Positions 34,526-42,835 of a stretch of 43,596 nt of DNA are shown in pieces (within the stretch, counting starts at the first letter, position 1; each line of letters starts with the position of its first letter). Under the pieces are notes generated by a model, which did not search any database, was not told the DNA's origin, and saw only the letters and a program-made list of their open reading frames with translations. The stretch is from Deltaproteobacteria bacterium. GTDB lineage: Bacteria > Desulfobacterota > Syntrophia > Syntrophales > Smithellaceae. The stretch is taken from NCBI GenBank assembly GCA_019136325.1, contig JAGVUJ010000315.1, positions 1 to 43,596 of the forward strand. Reading direction: 5' to 3'. The position numbers and the translations under genes are program-made.

Positions 34526-35002
34526 ATGTCGTATACAATTTCGGGAAAATGCAATGGCTGCGGCGCCTGCACGCGGGTGTGCCCCGCGGACGCCATTACC
34601 GGTGAAAAAAAGAAAACTCATTCAATCGATGCAACTTTATGCATCGATTGCGGTGCCTGCGGCAGGGTATGTCCGCAGGAGGGCATTCTGGACAGCCAGG
34701 GGAATGCCTGCACGATGATCAAACGATCCGAATGGCCCAAGCCGGAAATAACCATAGAAACATGCATAGCCTGTGGTATCTGTATTGATGCCTGTCCTGC
34801 CGGATGCCTGGCCATGTCAGAGCGGCCGCGTGAAAAAGGAGTGGATGCTTTTCCAACCTTAAAAAATGCCAAAGCCTGCATTGGCTGCGGTTTTTGCAGT
34901 ATGGATTGTCCGATGGACTCCATCGTAATGCAAAAGCCAGGAAAAGAATCCAAGAAAGAAACCGCTGAAAATACCGCAACTGTTTCCGGCAAATCTGCAT
35001 GA
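34526..35002 (+). CDS. four-cluster 4Fe-4S ferredoxin, partner of the AOR
   Basis: A 158-residue iron-sulfur protein with four CxxCxxCxxxC motifs: CNGCGACTRVC, CIDCGACGRVC, CIACGICIDAC and CIGCGFCSMDC. Most are followed by Pro as in bacterial ferredoxins. It starts 9 bases after the AOR with an AAGGGG ribosome-binding site, and a charged tail of about 20 residues ends it. It probably carries electrons between the AOR and a ferredoxin pool or membrane complex. Confidence 0.93.
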   Translation: MSYTISGKCNGCGACTRVCPADAITGEKKKTHSIDATLCIDCGACGRVCPQEGILDSQGNACTMIKRSEWPKPEITIETCIACGICIDACPAGCLAMSERPREKGVDAFPTLKNAKACIGCGFCSMDCPMDSIVMQKPGKESKKETAENTATVSGKSA

Positions 35003-35162
35003 CAATGAGGAAAGCATAAGCCGGGGTCTGTTTGGGATACGTGCACACAAGCCATTGGTGCGCAAGCGTTCGTTTATGCATGCGTTTGTAAGATCATCAA
35101 GAGACGCACTGCTAAAAATTTTTTTATGGCCAAAGAACGTCAACTGAATTGTTTTCGCGCTG

Positions 35163-36581
35163 TCACATAATTTCTCTGTGAATTTTCCATCGCTCGCCGA
35201 CTTTTTTCAATTCCAGCGTTTTCTTGCCTTTGGTATTGAAAGCAGAAGAGCTGTATTGCTGAACAAAAGACGCCCTGGCTGTATTGCCGTTAACGGAAAT
35301 TTGTAAATTACTGATACCGACTCTGATGTTTTTGTTTTTTTGCCGGACGTTCGATTTGTGTAAAATCCATGCATCCAGATCCATTTCTCTGGATTGAAAA
35401 TCGGAAGCATAACAACTGCGATACGTTTTCATATTTCCGGATTCCCAACTTGAACGCCATTTTGTAACCAAATTATTGATATCTTTTTGAACGTTCTTTT
35501 CACCGGTCTGCAAGACTTGCATGTCTTTGGGCTTGTCTTTCACGGACGCCAATTGCTGGCCGGCCGCCGTGTCGTATGTTGACGATTCGTCCACCACGTG
35601 CCAGTTGTTTTTAATTCTTTCCAGAATCAATTTATTATAAAAACCCTGAAATGAATTATTATTGTTGACGGCAAAAATCTGGTCAAAAATAATAACGGCG
35701 TTATTGCCTTCCTGCAGAATCGATATGTCGCGCGGCTGCAGAACAAAATGTTTATTGATAAAAGTTAAGTTTTTAATCTTTTCGTGAAGATCTTCTCTTT
35801 TCCTGCCTTTAATTTCCGCTCCTTCAATATACAGGGAGTCAATCCTCTTTAGGTCCTTTTCGACGAAAGCTTTGTGCCAGGCCGTTAAGATTTTTTTCAA
35901 TTCTTCCCTGGAAGCGGAAATATGGCTTTGAGGGACCCAGTTGATGGATTCGGAAATGATAACCGGGGTTCTGTTTAAATAGATGAAATTGACAAGTTTT
36001 TTTATATCGCTGTCGCTCAACACGACACAGCCGTTTGACTGTTGGGGCAGCAGTGGTTTCGTTGTTCCGTGAATCCAGATATTATTGCCGTCTTTCCCGG
36101 CTCTTTTGTCGGACAGCGTCGGATAGTCAAGCGTAAAGGCCAGAGAACCGAACGTTTCCGGCGGCCCTGGATTGTGTAACAGACTGGTCGCGAAAAAAAT
36201 TCCATCAGGGGTTTTAGCGTCGCCGGCAATCTGTTTGGAACCGGAATTTTTCCCTGTCGAACATGCGGTTTCAAAGACTTTGAAATAGTTTCCATTTTTT
36301 TGAAACACATATAATCTTTGCTGCTTCTTATCAACAACAATTACATAACCGGAAGAAATATCAACGATGGAATCGGGAATTTTATCCTTGTTGGATGAGT
36401 CGTCTGAATGCAAAGAGCCGGATGATTGTAAATCGCGTTTCTCTTTTGAGGCTGACACTGCCGCAGAGCCGGTGACTTTTTCCATATCGGCGCCGACGGT
36501 GGAATAAATATCCATCAAATAGAGTGAAAGAGCGATCGCTAGGACGACCAGGCAAACGGTGACAAATTTCTTTTTATTCAT
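35163..36581 (-). CDS. L,D-transpeptidase (YkuD/ErfK) with two NTF2-like domains
   Basis: A 472-residue protein with an N-terminal membrane anchor (about residues 6-23) and a Ser-rich linker. The YkuD domain (about 78-212) has the catalytic motif HGT (H171) and SNGC (C185). A first NTF2-like region (about 220-335) follows, then a second C-terminal one (about 370-472: WRSSWESGNMKTYRSCYASDF to KTLELKKVGERWKIHREIM) nearly matching the end of the TPR protein. The enzyme should make 3-3 peptidoglycan cross-links or attach proteins to the wall in the periplasm. It is transcribed divergently from the pilus operon. Confidence 0.92.
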   Translation of the reverse strand: MNKKKFVTVCLVVLAIALSLYLMDIYSTVGADMEKVTGSAAVSASKEKRDLQSSGSLHSDDSSNKDKIPDSIVDISSGYVIVVDKKQQRLYVFQKNGNYFKVFETACSTGKNSGSKQIAGDAKTPDGIFFATSLLHNPGPPETFGSLAFTLDYPTLSDKRAGKDGNNIWIHGTTKPLLPQQSNGCVVLSDSDIKKLVNFIYLNRTPVIISESINWVPQSHISASREELKKILTAWHKAFVEKDLKRIDSLYIEGAEIKGRKREDLHEKIKNLTFINKHFVLQPRDISILQEGNNAVIIFDQIFAVNNNNSFQGFYNKLILERIKNNWHVVDESSTYDTAAGQQLASVKDKPKDMQVLQTGEKNVQKDINNLVTKWRSSWESGNMKTYRSCYASDFQSREMDLDAWILHKSNVRQKNKNIRVGISNLQISVNGNTARASFVQQYSSSAFNTKGKKTLELKKVGERWKIHREIM

Positions 36582-36729
36582 AACAACTGGTAAATTAAGC
36601 GTATTTTTAAAAAAAGTGTTGTTCTTTTAACAAAAAACTGCTAATCATTCAAGTCATTAAATAGTAAAATTCGATTTGCTGGCAGTTTTCTTGTTTTAGT
36701 TTGTTGAAATTTAAAGCTGAATAAAAATA

Positions 36730-36758
36730 TTTACAAGGTCCCCGGTTTTCATTATAAG
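36730..36758 (+). promoter_or_regulatory. promoter of the MSHA-like pilus operon
   Basis: TTTACA (36730-36735), a 17-base spacer and TATAAG (36753-36758), each 5 of 6 to consensus. The predicted start near 36765 lies about 50 bases before the TTG at 36818. Confidence 0.6.
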
Positions 36759-36817
36759 ATATAAATATATATTTTAATTTACAAAAAAACGAAAGCGTCG
36801 ACAAACAGGAGATCGCT

Positions 36818-37589
36818 TTGACTAATATCAATAAGGATATCAACTCTACAGAGAAGCTTCTCAATGTGATACGCGGGAAAGACGATCGGTTTGCCCAGAA
36901 AATTTTTCAATCAAAAGCAATATACGGTAGGCATCGACATTGGCCGTGAGTTTATCTGTATGGTCAAAACCGCTTTCAATAATTTTAACCAGCCGGTTTT
37001 GGCCGATAAGAAAATCATAAAAATCAATCCCCAATTATCCGTCGATTCTCCGGAAATTGCCAATCTGCTGAAATCTTCTCTTGTTGAATTTTGCGGCAAT
37101 GTCGCCGATTGTGATATCTGGACCAAGATATCGACGGCAGAGGTTAACGTTCATTTTTTGAAAATCCCCCGAGTGCCTGACAAACAATTGGAAAAAGTAA
37201 TTTTCTGGACGGCGAAAAAAGAGGGATTCTTTGATGAAGAAAAACACATTTTTGATTTCGAGAGGCAGGATGAAGAGGTCATCGATCAGGGAACTCCCAA
37301 GTATTCCGTGATGGTCTATAGCGCGCCCAAAAGAGAAGTCGAGAAAATAAAGTCTTTATTTTCAGATATAGGCGTAACGCTGGCGGGGATTACCATTGTT
37401 CCCTTTGCCATGCAAAACATATTCCGGTCAAAATGGATGCCTGCTCCGGAAAATATTTTCGCCAGTTTGTTCATAGGAGATGATTACTCCCGGATTGATA
37501 TTTATAACAAAGAAAATCTGATCATGACCAGATTGATTAAAACCGGCAGCAACACCAGCAAAAAGAATTCTTTACAGTATCGGTCCTGA
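36818..37589 (+). CDS. PilM-like (MshI) protein, N-terminal part of a frameshifted PilM-PilN fusion
   Basis: The conserved part (YTVGIDIGREFICMVKT, then an INPQLSVDSPEIANLL segment and YSVMVYSAPKREVEKI) is the actin-like ATPase fold of PilM/MshI/GspL. Two breaks are visible. First, TTG 36818 has a good AGGAG box and encodes MTNINKDINSTEKLLNVIRG in another frame. Removing one base from the A4/T5 run at 36899-36907 joins it to FFNQKQYTVGIDIG. The uncorrected frame has TTG 36891 as its only start. Second, the frame ends at 37589, while the continuation (ILYSIGPDTQELNGF) lies one frame over after the A5 run at 37560-37564. Correcting both gives a 566-residue protein to 38520. It would sit under the inner membrane and link the pilus ATPase to the periplasmic complex. 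Confidence 0.8.
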
Positions 37590-37650
37590 TACGCAGGAAT
37601 TAAACGGATTCGACTCGCTGAAAGATTTCACAAAAGAAGAAATACTGAAA

Positions 37651-38520
37651 ATGATTTCTCCCGTATGGGAGCGACTGGCTCGTCAGGTCGATTTAACGTT
37701 AAAGACAACGTACTCCGGAAATCAAAAAGTTGAAAAAATATACATTTTGTCATCCATAAATTTCGATAAATCCATCTTGGATTACATCAGCGATCAATTG
37801 GATACAAAAACGGAATTTTTTGATCCTTTTAAACTGCGAAAATCGACAGCCCAGGAAGAATCTTTAAGCTCTTTCGAAAGAATACTGATTTCACCCGCAT
37901 TGGGTTTTGCCCTTTCCGGTAAAAGTCGTACGCCGAATGTGATTTTTACGTATCGGGAAAAAAATCAGGAAACAAAATCGAAACGTATTAACCGGCTGGT
38001 TTTTGTAGCATTTCTGACCGCGTTGGTCGTGTGCTGCGCAAGCTTATTTTATCAGGTTTCCCGATTAAATCTTCTTAAGGAAACCAATCTGGCGCTGGAA
38101 AGAGAATTGGCCCTTTTTAATCCGTTGATATCGGAAGAGACCATTCTTCAGGAGGTTGATAAGATTAAGCTGCAGAACACCATGACCCGCCGGTACACGC
38201 AAAGGTATTTCAATCTTGCGGCCATAGGAGAAGTTTCCGACCTGACACCGCAAAATGTGCGTTTAATCACCCTGCGCATGAATGAAGAAAAAGTCGCCGG
38301 CCAGGCCGCTGCAGGCAATCAACAGGCGGAGAGTAATGATATCATATTGGAAGGTATCATATTTGATAAAAAGGATATGCTGGAGTCTGATCTTATTCAA
38401 TATGTCGCAAAGCTGGAAAGCTCTTTGCTTTTCAACAAGGTGTCTGTGCAGCAGAAAAATATCGTCAATTTTGACAAGAAAGACGTTCTGCACTTTGTGT
38501 TGACCGCTAAAAAAGGTTAA
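37651..38520 (+). CDS. PilM-PilN fusion, C-terminal part (rest of PilM fold plus PilN-like domain)
   Basis: The open frame actually begins near 37561, directly after the break, and ATG 37651 is just its first ATG. Residues up to about 100 complete the PilM fold (WERLARQVDLTLKTTYSG, IYILSSINF, ISPALGFAL). A membrane helix (LVFVAFLTALVVCCASLFY) and a periplasmic ferredoxin-like PilN domain (PQNVRLITLRMNE, then a DIILEGIIFDKKDMLE segment) follow. The order cytoplasmic ASKHA domain, one helix, periplasmic domain is that of GspL or of a PilM-PilN fusion. The next gene starts 5 bases after its stop. Confidence 0.8.
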   Translation: MISPVWERLARQVDLTLKTTYSGNQKVEKIYILSSINFDKSILDYISDQLDTKTEFFDPFKLRKSTAQEESLSSFERILISPALGFALSGKSRTPNVIFTYREKNQETKSKRINRLVFVAFLTALVVCCASLFYQVSRLNLLKETNLALERELALFNPLISEETILQEVDKIKLQNTMTRRYTQRYFNLAAIGEVSDLTPQNVRLITLRMNEEKVAGQAAAGNQQAESNDIILEGIIFDKKDMLESDLIQYVAKLESSLLFNKVSVQQKNIVNFDKKDVLHFVLTAKKG

Positions 38521-38525
38521 TCGTT

Positions 38526-39062
38526 ATGAAAAAAATTAACATTAACATCCATCAGAAAAACAGTATTTTATATTCCGTGATTTACGGTGGAATTATTTTA
38601 ATCATTATTCTAGTGGGCATACTGCCGTATTCTTTCAAAGTTTCCAACCAGGAAAAAACAAATGAAAAATTAAGGATGCAGATAAACGAGCAGAAGGAAT
38701 TAGCGCCCGTATTGACGACGTTGGCCGCTAACTCGGAAAGTAAAACCGCGCTGGTTTTGCCGCACCCGGCCAAGGCTGCGTTGCCTCGTCTGGAAGTAAA
38801 AAAAATACAGAACGATTTTCAGAATGCGGCTCAGAAATCAGGGCTGAAAATCGTCTCGTTTACACCGGACATTAATACATCGGCAAGCCCTTCCACTTCT
38901 TTTGCGCATCATATTGTCTTGAAGGGAGAATTATCCGATCTTCGCAAAATGTTGATTGCAATAGGGGCGTTGCCCTATTTGGAAAAAATTGAAGAGATTC
39001 ATATTCAGCAAAATACCGGTTCTATGGATTTTACAATGAAGGTTTGGACAGCAATTCAGTAG
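38526..39062 (+). CDS. PilO-like (MshJ) inner-membrane pilus assembly protein
   Basis: A 178-residue protein with an N-terminal membrane helix (VIYGGIILIIILVGILPY), a coiled-coil stretch (NEKLRMQINEQKELAPV) and a small periplasmic domain (LKIVSFTPDI, HHIVLKGELSDLRKMLIAI, ALPYLEKIEEIHI). This layout and the position after PilN are those of PilO/MshJ/GspM. It would form the alignment complex between the inner membrane motor and the secretin. Confidence 0.8.
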   Translation: MKKININIHQKNSILYSVIYGGIILIIILVGILPYSFKVSNQEKTNEKLRMQINEQKELAPVLTTLAANSESKTALVLPHPAKAALPRLEVKKIQNDFQNAAQKSGLKIVSFTPDINTSASPSTSFAHHIVLKGELSDLRKMLIAIGALPYLEKIEEIHIQQNTGSMDFTMKVWTAIQ

Positions 39063-39078
39063 GCGAGTAAAGGCGGTT

Positions 39079-39579
39079 ATGGCTAATTTGAAGAAAAGAG
39101 AAATTATTATTTTAGCTATTGCGGCAATTTTTGTTCTATATGCTGCGTATGTTTATTTAATAGCGGACCGCCATAAAGGGGAAAAAGTTGTAACCGGGAA
39201 TAGCCCTGCAAGAATTGAATCCGTCGTCAGCGGGGTAGGCGATGAATTAACCCGAAACAAGCTTTCCGATTTTGATCATTACGTCATTACCAGAGCGCAG
39301 GCGGACTGGGGGAAGACTCCTTTTCTGAAGAAAGATTTATACCGGGCGTGGCTGGCAAAAGACAGCAAGGGAAAAGACGGAATTGCAGCTGCGCCCATCA
39401 TTTATTCGGGCTACGTGGATACGGGTAAAAGTAAGCTCGCTGTTCTCAATGGCATTGAGTACAGAATCGGTGAAGAGTTAAAAGAGGAAGGCTTTGTATT
39501 GAAGAAAATCATGTCTTCCAAAGTTGTCATTTTTGATAAACGTGCCGGGAATAATCTGGAAATTCCCCTACAGGAATGA
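39079..39579 (+). CDS. PilP/MshK-like periplasmic protein
   Basis: A 166-residue protein with one N-terminal membrane helix (EIIILAIAAIFVLYAAYVYLI) and a periplasmic domain. The end (YSGYVDTGKSKLAVLNGIEY, RIGEELKEEGFVLKKIMSSK) is the beta-rich homology region of PilP/GspC that docks on the secretin. Unlike classical PilP it is not a lipoprotein. It lies 16 bases after the PilO-like gene with an AAAGGCGG box. Confidence 0.75.
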   Translation: MANLKKREIIILAIAAIFVLYAAYVYLIADRHKGEKVVTGNSPARIESVVSGVGDELTRNKLSDFDHYVITRAQADWGKTPFLKKDLYRAWLAKDSKGKDGIAAAPIIYSGYVDTGKSKLAVLNGIEYRIGEELKEEGFVLKKIMSSKVVIFDKRAGNNLEIPLQE

Positions 39580-39604
39580 AATTTGTCATTTGGAGGTTAT
39601 CGCC

Positions 39605-41143
39605 TTGAGAAACTCTATGATTAATAAAAAAATCATGATTTTGGTTTTTTGTTGCACAGCGCTGATGTTTGTATGGGGCTGCGCTGAAGGACTCAAAAAC
39701 GAGAAGAAAGACGCTTTCTTCGAAAAGTGGACGACGCTTGCTGAAAACTCTCAAGGGCATTCTCCCTCGGCTCAACCCAAAAAAATTGATGCATCGGTTC
39801 TGACGACGGCCAAAGCAATCTCGGAAACGCCGTTGATGGGAACGGAGACAAAAAAACTTCCCTCGTCACCTATTCATCTGACCATGCGCCAGGCCGATCT
39901 TAAGGCGGTGTTGCGGGCAATGGCCAAATCAGTAAACCTGAATCTTCTCGTCAAAAATGAATTGAAAGGAGAAATCAGCGTTGATTTCAAAGGCGTGGCC
40001 TGGGACAAGGCATTTACGGGATTGTTGCGAACATATGGCTTGTCTTATGTGTGGGAGGGCGACATTGTCCGGGTTATGACCGTCGACGATGTTGAACAGG
40101 AATTAAAACGAAAAGTTCAAATGCGGGATATTCAATGGGTTGAACCCCTTTTAGAGCCGGTTGTTGTCAGTGTGGATTATGCTAATCCCCAAAAACTTGC
40201 AGATACAGCGCAGGAGCTTCTGACAAAAGACAAGGATGGCAAACCGCGCGGTTCCATCAAAGTCGACGAACACAGCAACTCTCTGATCATTTCCGCTATG
40301 CGCGAAGATCTGACCAAGATACTGCCGATTATCGAAAAGCTGGATAAACCCACGTCCCAGATTTTAATCAAAGCCAATATCGTGGAAACCACCAAGGGCG
40401 TGGCCAGGGATCTGGGAATCATGTGGGGGGGGTATAACAGAAGCACACAAGGCAAAGAAGATCTGATTGTGACCGGTGGAGGTCTGTCGCCGACGGGTCC
40501 GATCGGTGGAGCCGGCACTGCTCCGCAACGATCGGGATTGGGCGTGAACTTTCCGGCTGAAAATGTCGATTCGCTTGTGGGCGGCACCTTGGGCTTGTTA
40601 TTCGGCAGGATCGACGGCAATTTACTGGAAGTGCAGTTGCAGGCTCTGCAGCAGGATAACAAGTTGAATATTTTATCCAGTCCTTCCATTACAACGCTGG
40701 ATAATCAGAAAGCTTTTACGGAAAATGGCGAAAGAATCCCTTACGTAACGACGGAAACCAGTGGCGGTACGACAACGCAAACCACCAAATTTGAAGACGT
40801 TGTTTTACGTCTGGAAATTACGCCGCATGTCATTGACGGCAGAAATTTAAAAATGACGATACTGGTTAAAAAAGATGAAGTCGATATGACGCGTAAGTCG
40901 TCCATGGGCGATCCCTACATCATCAAAAAACAAACACAGACAGAATTGATTGTCAAAGACGGTGAAACGATCGTTATTTCCGGTCTGACAAAACAGACCA
41001 ACACTTTTGCTCAAAGCGGCGTGCCGTGGTTAAAAGACATTCCGGTTCTCGGCTGGGCTTTTAAATCCGACGGCAAAGGTGAGAATATGGAAGAGGTGCT
41101 GATATTTATCACACCGCACATATTGCCGGTTGGCAACAGTTAA
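39605..41143 (+). CDS. secretin lipoprotein (MshL/PilQ-type outer-membrane channel)
   Basis: A 512-residue secretin. I chose TTG 39605 because GGAGG lies 8 bases upstream; ATG 39617 is an alternative. The signal peptide ends at lipobox VWGC. A secretin/TonB short N-terminal domain follows (LTMRQADLKAVLRAMAKSVN, then a segment ending YVWEGDIVRV). The N1-type domain runs VDYANPQKLADTAQELL to KILPIIEKLDKP. The C-terminal secretin domain shows VETTKGVARDLGI, LQALQQDNKLNILSSPSI, NGERIPYVT and VPWLKDIPVLGWAFKS. It forms the outer-membrane pore through which the pilus or secreted substrate passes. Confidence 0.93.
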   Translation: MRNSMINKKIMILVFCCTALMFVWGCAEGLKNEKKDAFFEKWTTLAENSQGHSPSAQPKKIDASVLTTAKAISETPLMGTETKKLPSSPIHLTMRQADLKAVLRAMAKSVNLNLLVKNELKGEISVDFKGVAWDKAFTGLLRTYGLSYVWEGDIVRVMTVDDVEQELKRKVQMRDIQWVEPLLEPVVVSVDYANPQKLADTAQELLTKDKDGKPRGSIKVDEHSNSLIISAMREDLTKILPIIEKLDKPTSQILIKANIVETTKGVARDLGIMWGGYNRSTQGKEDLIVTGGGLSPTGPIGGAGTAPQRSGLGVNFPAENVDSLVGGTLGLLFGRIDGNLLEVQLQALQQDNKLNILSSPSITTLDNQKAFTENGERIPYVTTETSGGTTTQTTKFEDVVLRLEITPHVIDGRNLKMTILVKKDEVDMTRKSSMGDPYIIKKQTQTELIVKDGETIVISGLTKQTNTFAQSGVPWLKDIPVLGWAFKSDGKGENMEEVLIFITPHILPVGNS

Positions 41144-41266
41144 TCTTTGCGGTTCAATATATACTTTATTTTGAACAACATCAGAATTTTAAAAACCGGA
41201 GAGACGCCGGCAGGTGAAGCGGTTTTATTATTTGACTGTGGTTAAAAATTAATATGGCCGTCAAAA

Positions 41267-42817
41267 ATGGATTATTTCAATATTCTAAATTTTAAGAAAG
41301 AGCCATTTTCCAATTCACCGGAACCGGAATTCCTTCTTCAACTACCCCAGTACAGCGATTGCTTGCAGAAACTGGAGCTGGCCGTTCGTCTGCGCCGCGG
41401 GATAAACGTGGTCGTCGGAGATATCGGTACGGGGAAAACAACCTTGTGCCGCAAACTGATTCAGAATTTATCCTCTCCTTCACAAGATTCCGAAGCATCG
41501 GAAATCGAAACCCATCTTTTGCTTGATCCCGCATTTAAGAGCACTGCGGAATTTCTGCAGACCTGCGCTTCAATGCTGGGGATCGGCGATTTCGACGATG
41601 GTTCGCAAAGTGAATGGCATTTAAAAGAAAGAATCAAGGACAAACTTTTTGACAAGGGTGTGGATAAAAGAAGAATCGTTGTTTTGATTATTGATGAAGG
41701 ACAGAAAATTCCGGATGATTGTCTGGAAATATTACGGGAGTTTCTGAACTACGAGACAAATAAATTTAAGCTCCTGCAGATAATCATTTTTGCCCAGAAA
41801 GAGTTCCACGCTGTTCTCAAAAGAAAGGCCAATCTTCTCGATAGAGTCAATCTCCTGTACTATCTTTATCCCTTGAATTTCAGGCAGATGAGAGCGATGA
41901 TCGATTATCGCCTCGACGTGGCCAGAAATTTTCAAAGCATGCCTTCCATTTTCAGTTTATGGGGATTCGTGGCTGTTTATCTTTCCACAGGAGGATATCC
42001 GCGGAGAGTGGTTTTCCTTTGTCATCAGGTTATTCTGAAAATGATCATTCGCAATAAAAAGAGAGCCGGATGGTTTCTGGTGAGAAGCTGCCGGGATGAC
42101 ATTACGTCGACGTTATACAGAAAACTGGAATGGGCGCTGGCCGGACTTTTGCTTATTGTTGTTCTGGGCGTGTCGGTAAGCGCCATCACGTTTCAACATA
42201 TCAATACGGATGCAAAAAAACAAATATCCTCTCTTCCCGCCGGCGCCGATTTTCCCGATGCGAAGAATACCGTAACGGTTCGTAACGTTTCCGAGGCTCC
42301 TGTGATTGAAGAAACGGACGTTAAAATGCCGGATTCCATGGGCAAGATTTCCATGACGAAGAAAAGAACAATATGGTGGGTCTCATATAACATTTATGGC
42401 GACAACGGACCTCAGATCATGGAAAAAATTTTTGCAGTCAATCCTCATATTAACAATCGAAACCTGATTCTGGCGGGATCAGTCATAACGCTGCCGGCTA
42501 TTCCCGCCGATGTTAAACCTCTGAATCAGAGGGACATGCTCGTCGTTTTAGAAAGTGGACAAGATTTGGAAATCATGTATAATCTTTTTCGTAACAATCC
42601 CCGGGAGCGAATACTGCCGCCCCTAGCGTTTTTTTCTTCATGGAATAGAAAAACAGGCTTTGAGCATGCTGTCGTCATTGATAAATGTTTTAAAGATGTT
42701 GAATCGGCAAGGGAACAAATAAACAAACTGCCGCAGGTTGTTGCTGAAAAAGCAAAAATATTATCTCGATGGGACGAAGACACTGTTTTTTTCAACCGCC
42801 GTATTTTGTCACATTGA
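41267..42817 (+). CDS. ExeA/MshM-type AAA ATPase with membrane helix and periplasmic LysM-like region
   Basis: A 516-residue protein. The N-terminal ATPase begins DYFNILNFKKEPFSNSPEPEF, typical of ExeA/MshM. It has Walker A GDIGTGKTT (51-59) and Walker B VVLIIDEGQ, then PRRVVFLCHQ. A membrane helix lies near 288-308 (WALAGLLLIVVLGVSVSAI). The periplasmic part holds a LysM-like module (WWVSYNIYGDN, IMEKIFAVNPHINNRNLI, AGSVITLPA) and a C-terminal SPOR-like stretch. ExeA uses ATP and peptidoglycan binding to let the secretin assemble across the wall. MshM itself is shorter and lacks this tail. The gap before it contains an AAAACCG/CGGTTTT stem (41192-41226). Confidence 0.88.
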   Translation: MDYFNILNFKKEPFSNSPEPEFLLQLPQYSDCLQKLELAVRLRRGINVVVGDIGTGKTTLCRKLIQNLSSPSQDSEASEIETHLLLDPAFKSTAEFLQTCASMLGIGDFDDGSQSEWHLKERIKDKLFDKGVDKRRIVVLIIDEGQKIPDDCLEILREFLNYETNKFKLLQIIIFAQKEFHAVLKRKANLLDRVNLLYYLYPLNFRQMRAMIDYRLDVARNFQSMPSIFSLWGFVAVYLSTGGYPRRVVFLCHQVILKMIIRNKKRAGWFLVRSCRDDITSTLYRKLEWALAGLLLIVVLGVSVSAITFQHINTDAKKQISSLPAGADFPDAKNTVTVRNVSEAPVIEETDVKMPDSMGKISMTKKRTIWWVSYNIYGDNGPQIMEKIFAVNPHINNRNLILAGSVITLPAIPADVKPLNQRDMLVVLESGQDLEIMYNLFRNNPRERILPPLAFFSSWNRKTGFEHAVVIDKCFKDVESAREQINKLPQVVAEKAKILSRWDEDTVFFNRRILSH

Positions 42818-42835
42818 ACGGATTGTGGGGTATGT

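Noticed and set aside
35003..35162. Possible small RNA or gene between the polyferredoxin and the L,D-transpeptidase
   Set aside because: No promoter, terminator or ORF with a ribosome-binding site is visible. It appears to be a convergent spacer.
41190..41226. GGAGAGACGCCGG segment resembling the start of a glycine riboswitch
   Set aside because: The downstream conserved parts of that riboswitch are missing, and the gene that follows is a pilus ATPase. It is more simply a short stem.
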